From assembly GCA_020160955.1 (NCBI GenBank), contig JAIUOX010000011.1, positions 1-60,639 on the forward strand: a stretch of 60,639 bases of DNA, in the 5' to 3' direction. This stretch comes from Pseudomonadota bacterium. GTDB lineage: Bacteria; Pseudomonadota; Alphaproteobacteria; Reyranellales; Reyranellaceae. Positions within the stretch are counted from its first letter, which is position 1, and every line of letters starts with the position of its first letter. Under the pieces are notes generated by a model that saw only the letters and a program-made list of their open reading frames with translations, was not told the origin of the DNA and ran no database searches. This document shows positions 45,589 through 55,603 of this stretch, piece after piece. The translations under genes and the position numbers were made by a program.

Positions 45589-46405
45589 GGATTTCCTGGC
45601 AGGCCGCCGGCAGCTTCGGCCGGTAGGGCGGCAGCACCGTCCCGGGCGGCGGCAGGGTCACCGGCGGCCGCGTGAACCACAGGTCGAGCTGCTCGCCGCA
45701 GCCATCGTCGGCGTAGTAGCCGGCCTGGCGCTGGCATTGCGGGTTGCCGGGCGGGCAGAACATGCGGACGTGGAAGTGCTCGTCGTGGCCGGGCCACACC
45801 ACCAGCTTGTTCAGCCAGCCGCGGTTGCCGGTCACGGTCTGGCAGAGCCGCTGCTTGATCAGCTTGTTGACGAACATGCGGTCGACGCCGGGCGCGGTCG
45901 CGGCCATGCGCAGCAGCGCCACGTGCTGGTCGGTGAAGACGGCGTCGTCGATGCCGCTGTCGTCGGGCCGGACCAGCGAGCGCAGGCGCGGGCTCTCGCG
46001 CTCGGCCGGCGCGCGGCGCGCCCCCGGCTGGCGTTCGAACCAGATGTCGACGTCGAGGCCGACCTGGTGGCTGGCGTGGCCGGACGGCATCGGGCCGCCG
46101 CGCGGCTGGCCGATGTCGCCGATGTAGAGGTGGGCCTGGCCGGCCTGGCGGACCTGCTCGCCGAGCCGCTTGATGAAGTCGAGGACGACCGGCTGGCCCC
46201 AGTAGCGGTTGCGGCTGATCCGGATGGCCTCGTAGCCCGGGCCGTCGAGCGGCAGGGCCTGGGCACCCTGCAGGCAGCCCGCGGTGTAGAACCCGATCGA
46301 CTGGGTGGGGCCGGGCGCGGGTGTCGTGACCTGCGACCACTCCTGGGCCGCGGCGGGCGCGGCCAGCGCCATCGCCGCGAGCAGCGAAACCACGAAACGC
46401 CTCAT
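45575..46405 (-). CDS. mepA: Penicillin-insensitive murein endopeptidase
   Basis: Periplasmic LAS-family metallopeptidase that cuts peptide cross-links in peptidoglycan. The 276-residue product has a signal peptide (MRRFVVSLLAAMALAAPAAA), then CLQGAQALP, GDIGQPRGGPMPSGHASHQVGLDVDIW with His110/His113/Asp120, and the second zinc site WPGHDEHFHVRMFCP with His207/His210/His212. The C-terminal Pro-rich tail is normal. Cysteines in CLQGA, RLCQTV, FCPP and DGCGEQ fit the family disulfides. I chose the ATG at 46405, where the signal peptide begins. Divergent from the enoyl-CoA hydratase gene. Confidence 0.93.
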   Translation of the reverse strand: MRRFVVSLLAAMALAAPAAAQEWSQVTTPAPGPTQSIGFYTAGCLQGAQALPLDGPGYEAIRISRNRYWGQPVVLDFIKRLGEQVRQAGQAHLYIGDIGQPRGGPMPSGHASHQVGLDVDIWFERQPGARRAPAERESPRLRSLVRPDDSGIDDAVFTDQHVALLRMAATAPGVDRMFVNKLIKQRLCQTVTGNRGWLNKLVVWPGHDEHFHVRMFCPPGNPQCQRQAGYYADDGCGEQLDLWFTRPPVTLPPPGTVLPPYRPKLPAACQEILRSP

Positions 46406-46406
46406 C

Positions 46407-46435
46407 TTGTTGGCACCATAGCCGCCCGCTAAGAC
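46407..46435 (+). promoter_or_regulatory. Promoter candidate for a leaderless enoyl-CoA hydratase transcript
   Basis: TTGTTG (46407-46412), a 17-base spacer and TAAGAC (46430-46435) precede the ATG at 46443 by seven bases, so initiation would fall at or next to the start codon. There is no ribosome site. Confidence 0.4.
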
Positions 46436-46442
46436 TTTGCCC

Positions 46443-47264
46443 ATGGTCGAGAACGCCGCCGACTACGCCCACCTCCGGCTCGAGCGCGACGGCGCCGTGG
46501 TACGGCTGCTGCTCGACCGGCCGGAGCGGCGCAACGCGCTGACCCACGCCATGATGATCGAGCTCGAGCATGCCTTCCGGGCGCTGGCCGAGGATCGCGA
46601 CTGCCGCGTCGTGGTGCTGCGCGGCTCGGGCGGCCATTTCTGCGCCGGCGGCGACCTCGACGCGATGGCCGACATGCCGCCCGCGCCGGAGGACGGTGCG
46701 CCCGACCCGCTGGTCCCGGCCTACCGCCAGTTCGGCGACGCGCTGCTGGCGCTGAACGGCCTGCCGCAGGCCACCGTCGCGGTGGTCGAGGGCTCGGCGG
46801 TCGGCGGCGGCTTCGGCATGGCCTGCTGCTGCGACACCGTCGTGCTGCACGAGAACGCCCGGTTCGGCCTGCCCGAGCCCAAGGTCGGCTTCATCCCGTC
46901 GCAGATCGTGCCGTTCATCGTCCGCCGCATCGGCGAAGGGCCGACCCGCGACCTCGCGGTCACGGCGCGCCTGATCGACGGCGCCGAGGCGTACCGGCTG
47001 GGCATTGGCCGCTACCTGTGCGGCGACGCCGCCGGCCTGGAGCGCACGCTGCGCGGGCTGGTCGACGACCTCCTGAAGCTGGAGCCGCACGCGGTGGCGG
47101 CGGCCAAGCGGCTGGTGATGGCCTGCACCGGGCACGACATCCCGCCGGTGCTGGACGCGGCGGCGCGCAGCCTGGTCGGCCTGCTGCGCCGGCCGGAAGC
47201 GGCCGCGGGCATTCGACATTTCAAGGCCAAGTCGCTGCCGCCCTGGGCGGCGGACGGTGGCTGA
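46443..47264 (+). CDS. Enoyl-CoA hydratase/isomerase family protein
   Basis: Crotonase-fold protein, 273 residues. The two oxyanion-hole stretches are RGSGGHFCAGGDLDAMADM (about 61-79) and VEGSAVGGGFGMACCCDTVV (about 115-134), followed by ARFGLPEPKVGFIPSQIVPFI. The usual catalytic Glu of the second loop is not clear, so the reaction is unassigned: hydratase, isomerase or hydrolase. The C-terminal part lacks a dehydrogenase domain. I chose the ATG at 46443; a TTG two codons earlier is possible. The TauD gene follows 23 bases later. Confidence 0.85.
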   Translation: MVENAADYAHLRLERDGAVVRLLLDRPERRNALTHAMMIELEHAFRALAEDRDCRVVVLRGSGGHFCAGGDLDAMADMPPAPEDGAPDPLVPAYRQFGDALLALNGLPQATVAVVEGSAVGGGFGMACCCDTVVLHENARFGLPEPKVGFIPSQIVPFIVRRIGEGPTRDLAVTARLIDGAEAYRLGIGRYLCGDAAGLERTLRGLVDDLLKLEPHAVAAAKRLVMACTGHDIPPVLDAAARSLVGLLRRPEAAAGIRHFKAKSLPPWAADGG

Positions 47265-47287
47265 GCGGCAAGGGACGGAGGCAGGCG

Positions 47288-48124
47288 ATGCGCAACTACC
47301 GACACATCGAGGTCCGTCCCGTGGCCGGCGCGCTGGGCGCCGAGATCGAGGGCGTCGACATGGCGCGCGAGCTCGACGTCGAGGTCGTCGCCGAGATCCG
47401 CCACGCCTTCCTCGAGCACCTCGTGATCTTCCTGCGCGGCCAGTCCGTCACGCCGCAGCAGCAGCTGGCCTTCGCGCGCCGCTTCGGCCAGCCGGTCGAG
47501 TACCCGCAGCTCAAGGGGCTGCCCGAGGCGCCGATGATCACGCCGGTGGTCAAGCTCGAGCACGAGCGCAACAACTTCGGCGGCATCTGGCACTCCGACA
47601 CGACCTACCTCGAGCAGCCGCCGATGGGCAGCATGCTGCTGGCCCGCGAAGTGCCGCCGTACGGCGGCGACACGCTGTTCGCCAACCAGTACCTTGCCTA
47701 CGAGGCGCTGTCGGAGGGCCTGAAGGCGACGCTCGACGGGCTGGTGGGCGTCAGTTCCTCGGCCAAGGCCGACGTCACCAGGACGCGCGAGGACCGCATG
47801 AAGGAGGCCGGCGCGGCGCTGAAGGTGCTGACCGCCGAGCACCCGATCGTGCGCACCCATCCCGAGACCGGGCGCAAGGCGCTGTTCACCTCGGACGCGC
47901 ACACCGCGCACTTCAAGGGCTGGACCGAGAAGGAGAGCCTGCCGCTCCTGCGCTTCCTGTGGGATCACCAGACGAAGCCGGAATTCACCTGCCGCTTCCG
48001 CTGGCAGCCGGGCTCGCTGGCCTTCTGGGACAACCGCTGCGCCATGCACAACCCGGTCAACGACTACCACGGCTTCCGCCGCGTCATGCACCGCGTGACG
48101 CTGGCCGGCGACCGGCCGCGCTGA
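47288..48124 (+). CDS. TauD/TfdA-family 2-oxoglutarate-dependent dioxygenase
   Basis: Non-haem iron dioxygenase, 278 residues. The N terminus RPVAGALGAEIEGVDMA is typical, and the iron triad is His102 and Asp104 (WHSDTTY) with His268 (VMHRVTLAGD). The 2-oxoglutarate-binding Arg lies in the last residues. FWDNRCAMHNPVNDY is the family signature near the C terminus. Substrates in the family include taurine, alkylsulfonates and aryloxyacids; no sulfonate transporter is adjacent, so the substrate is open. An intact palindromic repeat follows the stop. Confidence 0.92.
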   Translation: MRNYRHIEVRPVAGALGAEIEGVDMARELDVEVVAEIRHAFLEHLVIFLRGQSVTPQQQLAFARRFGQPVEYPQLKGLPEAPMITPVVKLEHERNNFGGIWHSDTTYLEQPPMGSMLLAREVPPYGGDTLFANQYLAYEALSEGLKATLDGLVGVSSSAKADVTRTREDRMKEAGAALKVLTAEHPIVRTHPETGRKALFTSDAHTAHFKGWTEKESLPLLRFLWDHQTKPEFTCRFRWQPGSLAFWDNRCAMHNPVNDYHGFRRVMHRVTLAGDRPR

Positions 48125-48138
48125 TCGGCGGGCAAAGG

Positions 48139-48206
48139 GAAAGGTCCCTCGCTGCGCTCGGGATGACAGGCATTGTTGTCATCCCGAGCGCAGCGAGGGA
48201 CCTTTC
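48139..48206. repeat. Palindromic repeat with 30-bp perfect arms, copy 1
   Basis: The arms 48139-48168 and 48177-48206 are exact reverse complements (outer end GAAAGGTCCCTCGCTGCGCT) around an 8-base loop GGCATTGT. It sits between the convergent tauD-like and penicillin acylase genes. The arms are identical to those at 53952-54023, while the loops differ, which fits a REP-like mobile or amplified palindrome. It can fold on either strand, so it may end both transcripts, but no T run follows. Confidence 0.9.
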
Positions 48207-48209
48207 GGT

Positions 48210-50645
48210 TCAGTGCGAAGGCGGTGACAGCAGGATCGTGCCGACCGCGCTGCGGCCCAGCTCGGCGCGCGTGCCGGCGATCTCGACGTAGCCGAAGTTC
48301 TTCCAGCGGGCGAGGAAGTTGGTCGCCCACGGTGACAGCAAGTTGCCCGACTGGCCGAGCGGCATCGCGAAGCGGCTGTTGTCGAGGTCGCTGAAGTCGT
48401 AGATGCCGCGGTAGCCGGCGCCATGCACCGCCTCGAACGGCGCGTTGCCGACGAAGTTCGGCTGGGCGCGGTTCAGGGTCTGGCCGCCGCCGTCGGACGG
48501 GAAGCGCACCGAGGCGATGTCGCGCAGCAGCGGCACCGTGTCGAACAGCGGGTGGCGGTGCGCCGCCTGGTGCTCGCGGCCCCATTGCCAGCCGTCGATG
48601 TCGTTGCCCTGGCGACGCGAGATCCACGCCAGCGCGCGGTCGAGCGCCTGCGCGATCGCGTCCTCGCAGGACTCGATCGCCTTGGTGCCGCCGTCGTCGC
48701 ACCAGGTCGGCTGCTCGGCCAGGATGCGGAGGAGGAGAGGCACGTTCGGCACGGCCATCGACGACCTGAGCTCGTCGCCCAGCTCGTCGCCCAGGATGCC
48801 GCGCTGCAGTTCCCAGGTCCAGGCGGTGTAGATCAGCGGCTCGGGCCGGTTGGCCAGCATGAAGCGGTTCCAGCCGGACAGCAGGGCGTGCGCCTTGGCG
48901 GCGCGCGGGTTGCGTGGCGCCCCCTTCAGCAGGGCGGGCAGCATGTCGTCGGCGTCGAGCGTGCGGTTGTCGGCCTGGGCGGCGATCATGCCGTAGACCG
49001 GGTGCCGCTCGACCTCGCGCAGCAGCTGGTTGGCGCGGCGCTGGCGATAGGGTTCGGCCCAGTCGCGGCTGATGAAGTGGCGGTAGTCGTCGGGCACGAC
49101 GCGGGCGTTGGCGTTGACCAGCAGGCCGCCCGCCGGGTTCCAGGCGCGCGGCAATTCCTCGAACGGCACGAAGCCCGCCCAGTCGTATTCCGAGGTCCAG
49201 CCCGGCACCGGCATCGAGCCGTCGCCCTTGCGCCGGATCGGCACGCGGGCCGGCGACAGGAAGCCGATGTTTCCGGCGGTGTCGGCGTAGACCATGTTCT
49301 GCATCGGCGAGATGATCCGCCGCGCGGCGGCCTGGAAGTCCTCCCAGTTCTGGGCGAGCCCCAGCCGGCCGAACCCTTCCGCCGAGGTGTCGGCGGCATC
49401 GAGCGCGGTCGCCTGCAGGGCCAGCACGTGGCCGGCCGGGGTGAGGCCGTCGGTGCGCGTCACGAAGTCGTCGATCACTGGCCCGTGGCGCGTCTCGCGC
49501 ACACGCATGGTGACCGGGTTGCCCCAGCGCACGGCGATCGTTTCCTCGCGCACGGTGAAGGGGCGGGGGCCGTCCGGCGTGATGTAGCGGTTGGGGTCGG
49601 TGGCATCGACGCGCTCGACGAACAGGTCCTGGCTGTCGAGGTTGGTGGTCGTGAAACCCCAGCCGATCGTGCCGTTGTGGCCCAGCACGACGGCCGGCGA
49701 GCCCGGCGCGGTGGCGCCGCGGATGTCGAAGCCCGGCCCGACCAGCCGCGCGAGGTACCAGGTGCCGGGGAAGCTCAGCCCGAGATGCGGGTCGTTGGCC
49801 AGCAGCGGCTTGCCGGCGACGGTGCGGGCCCCCGACAGAACCCACTCGTTGGACGCCTCGCGCTTGCGCGTCGCGAGGTTGTCGGTGCCGCGGTAGAGGC
49901 GATCGAGGTCGATGTCCTTCAGGGCCTCGTTGACCATCGACAGCGTGGCGTCGCGGTTGTCGCCCGACGGCTCGATCAGGAACTTCACCCCGTCGGGGCC
50001 GATCTTGCGCGCCAGCCGCAGGCGCAGCAGTTCGGCCCGCCAGTTGCCGTCCAGCCCGAGCGCCATCAGCTTCGCCCAGACCAGCGAGTCGGCAGGCCGC
50101 CACGGCTCGGGACGATACGAGCCGCCCGACAGCATCTTGATCAGCGTCAGCTCGAGGCCGAACTGCTGGTCCTCGTCGCCGATCCAGGCATTCACCCCGG
50201 CGGCGTAGGCGTCGATGATCGAGCGCATCGCCGGCGACAAGGCGTTGAGGCTTTCCGAGGCCCGGCGATAGAGGCCGAGGCCGCGCATCGTGCGGTCGGT
50301 GTCGACGATGCCCTCGCCGACGAGGCGCGGCGGCAGGACCTCGGCCAACCGGCCCTGGCCCAACCGGCGCATCAGTTCCATCTGCCAGAAGCGGTCCTGG
50401 GCATGGACATAGCCCAGCCCGAAGGCGGCATCCTCGATCGAGCCGGCGATGATGTGCGGCACCGCGTTCCGGTCGCGCACCACCTCGACAGGGGCGCGCA
50501 GACCGGCCGCCGCGAGGTGTCCGTTGTAGGGCGGCAGCGCGCCGCTGACCTGGAAGTAGCAGCCGGCGAGGAACACCAGCACGGCCAGCACCGCCCCGGC
50601 CAGGAACCTGGCGAGGCCGCGCGCGAGGCGGATCAGGATACGCAT
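48210..50645 (-). CDS. Penicillin acylase-family Ntn hydrolase
   Basis: An 811-residue self-processing amidase related to penicillin G acylase and acyl-homoserine-lactone acylases. An N-terminal hydrophobic segment (about 10-30) is a signal/anchor with LAGCYF, perhaps a lipobox. The alpha part includes HIIAGSIEDAAFGLGYVHAQDRFWQME. The nucleophile Ser265 is in EASNEWVLSG, the site of cleavage into alpha and beta chains, followed by KPLLANDPHLGLSFPGTWY and GHNGTIGWGFTTTNLD. The beta chain ends with a long family domain. It should act in the periplasm. AHL or other N-acyl substrates are possible. Confidence 0.93.
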   Translation of the reverse strand: MRILIRLARGLARFLAGAVLAVLVFLAGCYFQVSGALPPYNGHLAAAGLRAPVEVVRDRNAVPHIIAGSIEDAAFGLGYVHAQDRFWQMELMRRLGQGRLAEVLPPRLVGEGIVDTDRTMRGLGLYRRASESLNALSPAMRSIIDAYAAGVNAWIGDEDQQFGLELTLIKMLSGGSYRPEPWRPADSLVWAKLMALGLDGNWRAELLRLRLARKIGPDGVKFLIEPSGDNRDATLSMVNEALKDIDLDRLYRGTDNLATRKREASNEWVLSGARTVAGKPLLANDPHLGLSFPGTWYLARLVGPGFDIRGATAPGSPAVVLGHNGTIGWGFTTTNLDSQDLFVERVDATDPNRYITPDGPRPFTVREETIAVRWGNPVTMRVRETRHGPVIDDFVTRTDGLTPAGHVLALQATALDAADTSAEGFGRLGLAQNWEDFQAAARRIISPMQNMVYADTAGNIGFLSPARVPIRRKGDGSMPVPGWTSEYDWAGFVPFEELPRAWNPAGGLLVNANARVVPDDYRHFISRDWAEPYRQRRANQLLREVERHPVYGMIAAQADNRTLDADDMLPALLKGAPRNPRAAKAHALLSGWNRFMLANRPEPLIYTAWTWELQRGILGDELGDELRSSMAVPNVPLLLRILAEQPTWCDDGGTKAIESCEDAIAQALDRALAWISRRQGNDIDGWQWGREHQAAHRHPLFDTVPLLRDIASVRFPSDGGGQTLNRAQPNFVGNAPFEAVHGAGYRGIYDFSDLDNSRFAMPLGQSGNLLSPWATNFLARWKNFGYVEIAGTRAELGRSAVGTILLSPPSH

Positions 50646-50670
50646 GTCCGGCCGGGGGCGGGCGCGGAGG

Positions 50671-51828
50671 TCAGCCGCCGAGGAACGACAAGATCGCGTC
50701 GCGGTCGGCGTCGAGGTCGGGCGCCGGCTTGCGGGTCGGCGGATCGTCGAAGGCCGACATCTTGAGCGGGTTGCCGGCCAGCTTCAGCGTGCCGCCACTG
50801 CCGTCCGGCACCTCGACGATCATGTTGCGCGCCTTGACCTGCGGGTGCTCGATCGCCTGCTTGATGTTGTTGATCGGCCCGCACGGCACGCCGGCCTTGC
50901 CGATCACCGCCAGCCAGTGCGCGGTGGTGTTGGTCTTCAGCACCGACTCGATCAGGTGCTCGAGCTTCTTGTGGTGCTTCTGGCGCAGCGCGTTGTTCTT
51001 GTGCTCGGGATCGGTCGCCCACTCGGGCTTGCCCAGCGCCTCGCAGGTCTTGTGGAACAGCCCGTCGTTGCCGGCGGCGATGATGATCGCGCCGTCGGAG
51101 GTCGCGAAGGCCTGGAACGGCGTGATGGTCGGGTGGCGCGCGCCGAGCGGGCCGGGGATCTCGCCCTCGACCGTGTAGCGCATGATCGCGTTCTCGAGCA
51201 GCGCCAGCTGGCAGTCGAACATCGCGATGTCGACCTTGGTGGCCTCGCCGGTCTTGAGGCGGTGGACGATCGCGGCATTGACCGCGATGGCGGTGAACAG
51301 GCCGGCGCCGACGTCGCCGATCGACATGCCGACGCGGGCCGGCGGCTGGCCCTCGTTGCCGGTGATGCTCATGATGCCGCCCATGCCCTGCACGACCATG
51401 TCGTAGGCCGGGTCCTTGGAATGCGGCCCGGTGTGGCCGAAGCCCGAGGCCGAGGCATAGATCAGCTGCGGGTACTTCTTGTGCAGCGTGTCCCAGCCGT
51501 AGCCCAGCTTCTCCATCGTGCCGGGGCGGAAGTTCTCGACGATGACGTCGGCCTTGGCGAGCAGCTTCTCGAAGATCGCGCGGTCGCCGTCGGCCTTGAG
51601 GTCGAGCGCGATGCTCTCCTTGCCGCGGTTGACCGAGGCGAAGTAGGTCGAGCGGCCGTTGACGTAGGGACCGTAGGCGCGGGCGTCGTCGCCACCCTTG
51701 GGCGGCTCGACCTTGATCACCCGGGCGCCGAGCTCGGCCATCATCAGGGTGCAGTAGGGTCCCGCCAGGATGCGCGACAGGTCGACGACGACGATGCCCG
51801 ACAGCGGGCCCTTGGAAGCTTTGGTCAT
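50671..51828 (-). CDS. CaiB/BaiF-family CoA transferase
   Basis: Type III CoA transferase, 385 residues. The start SGIVVVDLSRILAGPYCTLM is the family opening, followed by IKVEPPKGGDDARAYGP, ENFRPGTMEKLGYG and the catalytic Asp region DMVVQGMGGIMSITG. The later VKARNMIVEVPDGSGGTLKLAGNPLKM is typical. It moves CoA between organic acids; substrates are unknown. A 25-base gap separates it from the penicillin acylase on the same strand, so the three minus-strand genes 52716-48210 may be cotranscribed. Confidence 0.93.
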   Translation of the reverse strand: MTKASKGPLSGIVVVDLSRILAGPYCTLMMAELGARVIKVEPPKGGDDARAYGPYVNGRSTYFASVNRGKESIALDLKADGDRAIFEKLLAKADVIVENFRPGTMEKLGYGWDTLHKKYPQLIYASASGFGHTGPHSKDPAYDMVVQGMGGIMSITGNEGQPPARVGMSIGDVGAGLFTAIAVNAAIVHRLKTGEATKVDIAMFDCQLALLENAIMRYTVEGEIPGPLGARHPTITPFQAFATSDGAIIIAAGNDGLFHKTCEALGKPEWATDPEHKNNALRQKHHKKLEHLIESVLKTNTTAHWLAVIGKAGVPCGPINNIKQAIEHPQVKARNMIVEVPDGSGGTLKLAGNPLKMSAFDDPPTRKPAPDLDADRDAILSFLGG

Positions 51829-51837
51829 GCGGGCTTC

Positions 51838-52716
51838 CTAGCCGGTGGTCCGCCGCGAATCCAGCCAGACGTTTGCCGCGGCGGCGGCGATCACGAGGCT
51901 GCCACCCACCAGCGTCAGGTCGTCCGGCCGCTCGCCGTCGAACAGCCAGACCCAGATCGGCCCGAGCACCAGCTCGAGCAGTCCCAGCAGGGCGGCCTGG
52001 CCGGCCGGGATACGCTTCAGGCTGGCCATGTAGAGCAGCAGCCCGCCGGCCAACTGGCCCGGGCTGAGCGCCAGCAGCCACGGAACCTTTTCCCACGTGA
52101 CGGTCCCGGGCTGGGCGAACGGCAGGGCGACCAGGCCCGACAGCAGGCCGGCCAGCCAGATCGCAGGGGCCATGCCGATGTCGCGGCGGTGGCGCACCAC
52201 GACGTAGTTGCCGCTCATGCACAGCGAGACGAGGCCGGCCACCGCCATGCCGGCCAGCGCGCCGTCCTCCAGCGAGCCGGCGACGCTGACCCCGAGGCCG
52301 ACCACGGCCAGCAGCATGGTCGCTAGCGTGTGGGCGTGCAGCTTTTCCCCCAGTAACGTCCGGGCGAGCAGGGCCGTCAGGAAAGGTGTGATACCGAACA
52401 TCAGCAGCACGTTCGCCACCGGGGCCAGCCCGAGGGCCAGGATGAACGACACGAAGGCGCCGGCCAGCAGCACGGCGCTGGCCAGCAGCCACGGGCCGGC
52501 GTTGCGCACGTCGATCCACAGCGCCCGCCGCTGCCAGGCGAGCAGCGGCAACAGGGACACGCACAGCAGCGCCGAGCGCCAGAACGACACGTCCCAGGCC
52601 GGCAGGTCGATGCGGCGGACGATCAGGCCGGCGGTACTGAACAGGGCGGCCGCGGCCACGGCGCAGGCCACGCCGACGGCGGCGTTGGAACTGGCAGTGC
52701 TGGGTTGCGTTGTCAT
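51838..52716 (-). CDS. EamA/DMT-superfamily transporter
   Basis: A 292-residue inner-membrane exporter with ten helices in two EamA repeats. The first repeat begins VACAVAAAALFSTAGLIVRR and contains FWRSALLCVSLLPLLAWQR; the second begins GMAVAGLVSLCMSGNYVVVR and contains GLLELVLGPIWVWLFDGERP. Cargo in the family is amino acids or metabolites. It is 9 bases upstream of the CaiB-like gene and divergent from the hydrolase gene at 52832. Confidence 0.9.
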   Translation of the reverse strand: MTTQPSTASSNAAVGVACAVAAAALFSTAGLIVRRIDLPAWDVSFWRSALLCVSLLPLLAWQRRALWIDVRNAGPWLLASAVLLAGAFVSFILALGLAPVANVLLMFGITPFLTALLARTLLGEKLHAHTLATMLLAVVGLGVSVAGSLEDGALAGMAVAGLVSLCMSGNYVVVRHRRDIGMAPAIWLAGLLSGLVALPFAQPGTVTWEKVPWLLALSPGQLAGGLLLYMASLKRIPAGQAALLGLLELVLGPIWVWLFDGERPDDLTLVGGSLVIAAAAANVWLDSRRTTG

Positions 52717-52831
52717 GGCTGGAAAGGCGTTCCTACGGACTGGACGTGCCGCCGTCCATCCATTCCCGCGACCGGCCGTGGTGCGACACGGTCCCGGAGA
52801 AATTCCTCGACCGCATCTGATACGCTGGGGC

Positions 52832-53824
52832 GTGCCCGATACGCCTCAAGTCGACGCGTCGGACTTCCAGCCGCGATTCCCGTGGTGGGGCGCCGACCTC
52901 CAGACCCTGGCCAGCCGCCTGCTGCCGCCGGTGTCGCTCGCCCCGCATGCCAGCGAGCGCCTGTCTTTCCCGCTGCGGGATGGCACGGACGACACCCTGC
53001 TCGCGCTGCTGGACCGCCCGGCCGCGCCGCGCGCCGGCACCCCGCTGGTCATCCTCGTGCATGGCCTGACCGGGCTGGAGAGCAGCCGGTACATGCTGTC
53101 GATGAGCCGCCACCTGCTCGACCGCGGCTACCGCGTGCTGCGCCTCAACCTGCGCGGCGCCGGGCCGTCGCGCGCGCTGTGCCGCGATCACTACTATGCC
53201 GGCCGCAGCCAGGATTTCCGGCATCTGCTCACGCTGCTGCCGGCCGACCTCGCCGCCGACGGGCTGGTCGCGGTCGGCTACTCGCTGGGCGGCGCGATGC
53301 TGCTCAAGTACCTGGGCGAGGAGGGGACGGCGACGCCGCTGCGTGCCGCGGCGACGGTCTGCGCGCCGATCGACCTGTCGCTGACCTGCCGCAACATGAT
53401 GCGGTCGCGCAACTGGGTGTACCACCGCTACATCCTCGGCCAGATGAAGGTCGAGGCCACGGCGGGCGCCGCCGCCCTGACGGCGGACGAGCGCGCGGCG
53501 GTGATGGGATCGCGCACGGTGTGGGACTACGACGACCGCTTCATCGCGCCGCGCTACGGCTTCGGCGGCGCCGAGGACTACTACGAACGCTGTCGCCCGA
53601 CCCGCTTCATGCCGTCGATCGGCGTGCCGACCCTGGTGGTGGCCGCGCTCGACGACCCGTGGATCCCGGGCACGCTGTACGAGGGCTACGACTGGGCCGG
53701 CAATGCGCGGCTGACGCCGCTGCTGGCGCGCTCGGGCGGGCATGTCGGCTTCCATGGCACGGGCAGTGCCGAGCCGTGGAGCGATCGGGCGATTGCCCGC
53801 TTCTTCGAGAAGGGAGCTGCGTGA
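52832..53824 (+). CDS. YheT-like alpha/beta hydrolase
   Basis: A 330-residue serine hydrolase of the YheT/EMB8 (ABHD1-3) type. PRFPWWGADLQTLASRLLP near the start is diagnostic, then LVILVHGLTGLESSRYM (oxyanion), RLNLRGAGPSRALCRDHYYAG, nucleophile elbow VAVGYSLGGAMLLKYLGEEG, acid AALDDPWIP and His GGHVGFHG. There is no signal peptide. No in-frame ATG precedes the domain, so I used the GTG at 52832; another GTG about 50 bases upstream is possible. A small membrane protein gene overlaps its stop. Confidence 0.85.
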   Translation: MPDTPQVDASDFQPRFPWWGADLQTLASRLLPPVSLAPHASERLSFPLRDGTDDTLLALLDRPAAPRAGTPLVILVHGLTGLESSRYMLSMSRHLLDRGYRVLRLNLRGAGPSRALCRDHYYAGRSQDFRHLLTLLPADLAADGLVAVGYSLGGAMLLKYLGEEGTATPLRAAATVCAPIDLSLTCRNMMRSRNWVYHRYILGQMKVEATAGAAALTADERAAVMGSRTVWDYDDRFIAPRYGFGGAEDYYERCRPTRFMPSIGVPTLVVAALDDPWIPGTLYEGYDWAGNARLTPLLARSGGHVGFHGTGSAEPWSDRAIARFFEKGAA

Positions 53825-53946
53825 TGGCGACGATCGTCGGCGTGGTGAGCCTGCTGGCCGCCCTGATCCTGGCCTGGCGCGGCTACCGGTCGGCCGCGGC
53901 CGACGATGAGGCGCGGAAGAGGGAGAAGCGCGACCGCGAGCCTTGA
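53824..53946 (+). CDS. Small single-helix membrane protein
   Basis: A 40-residue protein, MATIVGVVSLLAALILAWRG for the first half, with one membrane helix (about 3-18) and a highly charged C-terminal tail rich in Asp, Glu, Lys and Arg. Its ATG overlaps the hydrolase TGA by one base (TGATG), so translation is probably coupled. The topology suggests N-out/C-in. Function unknown; it might tether the hydrolase to the membrane. Confidence 0.6.
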   Translation: MATIVGVVSLLAALILAWRGYRSAAADDEARKREKRDREP

Positions 53947-53951
53947 GCCGT

Positions 53952-54023
53952 GAAAGGTCCCTCGCTGCGCTCGGGATGACAAAGAAAACTGCCTGTCATC
54001 CCGAGCGCAGCGAGGGACCTTTC
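53952..54023. repeat. Palindromic repeat with 30-bp perfect arms, copy 2
   Basis: Arms 53952-53981 and 53994-54023 are identical in sequence to those of the copy at 48139-48206, with a different 12-base loop AAGAAAACTGCC. It again sits between convergent genes, here the small membrane protein and the Nudix gene. Confidence 0.9.
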
Positions 54024-54024
54024 G

Positions 54025-55557
<1,533 letters not shown>

Positions 55558-55567
55558 TGTGGCTTGT

Positions 55568-55595
55568 TTGACTGCCATAGGCCCCCCGATATGAT
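55568..55595 (+). promoter_or_regulatory. Near-consensus promoter of the acyl-CoA dehydrogenase operon
   Basis: TTGACT (55568-55573), a 16-base spacer and TATGAT (55590-55595) match the sigma-70 consensus at five of six positions each. The ATG lies only eight bases after the -10 element, so the predicted start site falls within about two bases of the start codon. Confidence 0.6.
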
Positions 55596-55603
55596 CCGAC
55601 GCC

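Noticed and set aside
48064..50103. 679-residue alternative minus-strand frame inside the penicillin acylase gene
   Set aside because: Arg-rich frame-shifted shadow; the acylase frame carries the catalytic SNEWVLSG and full family length.
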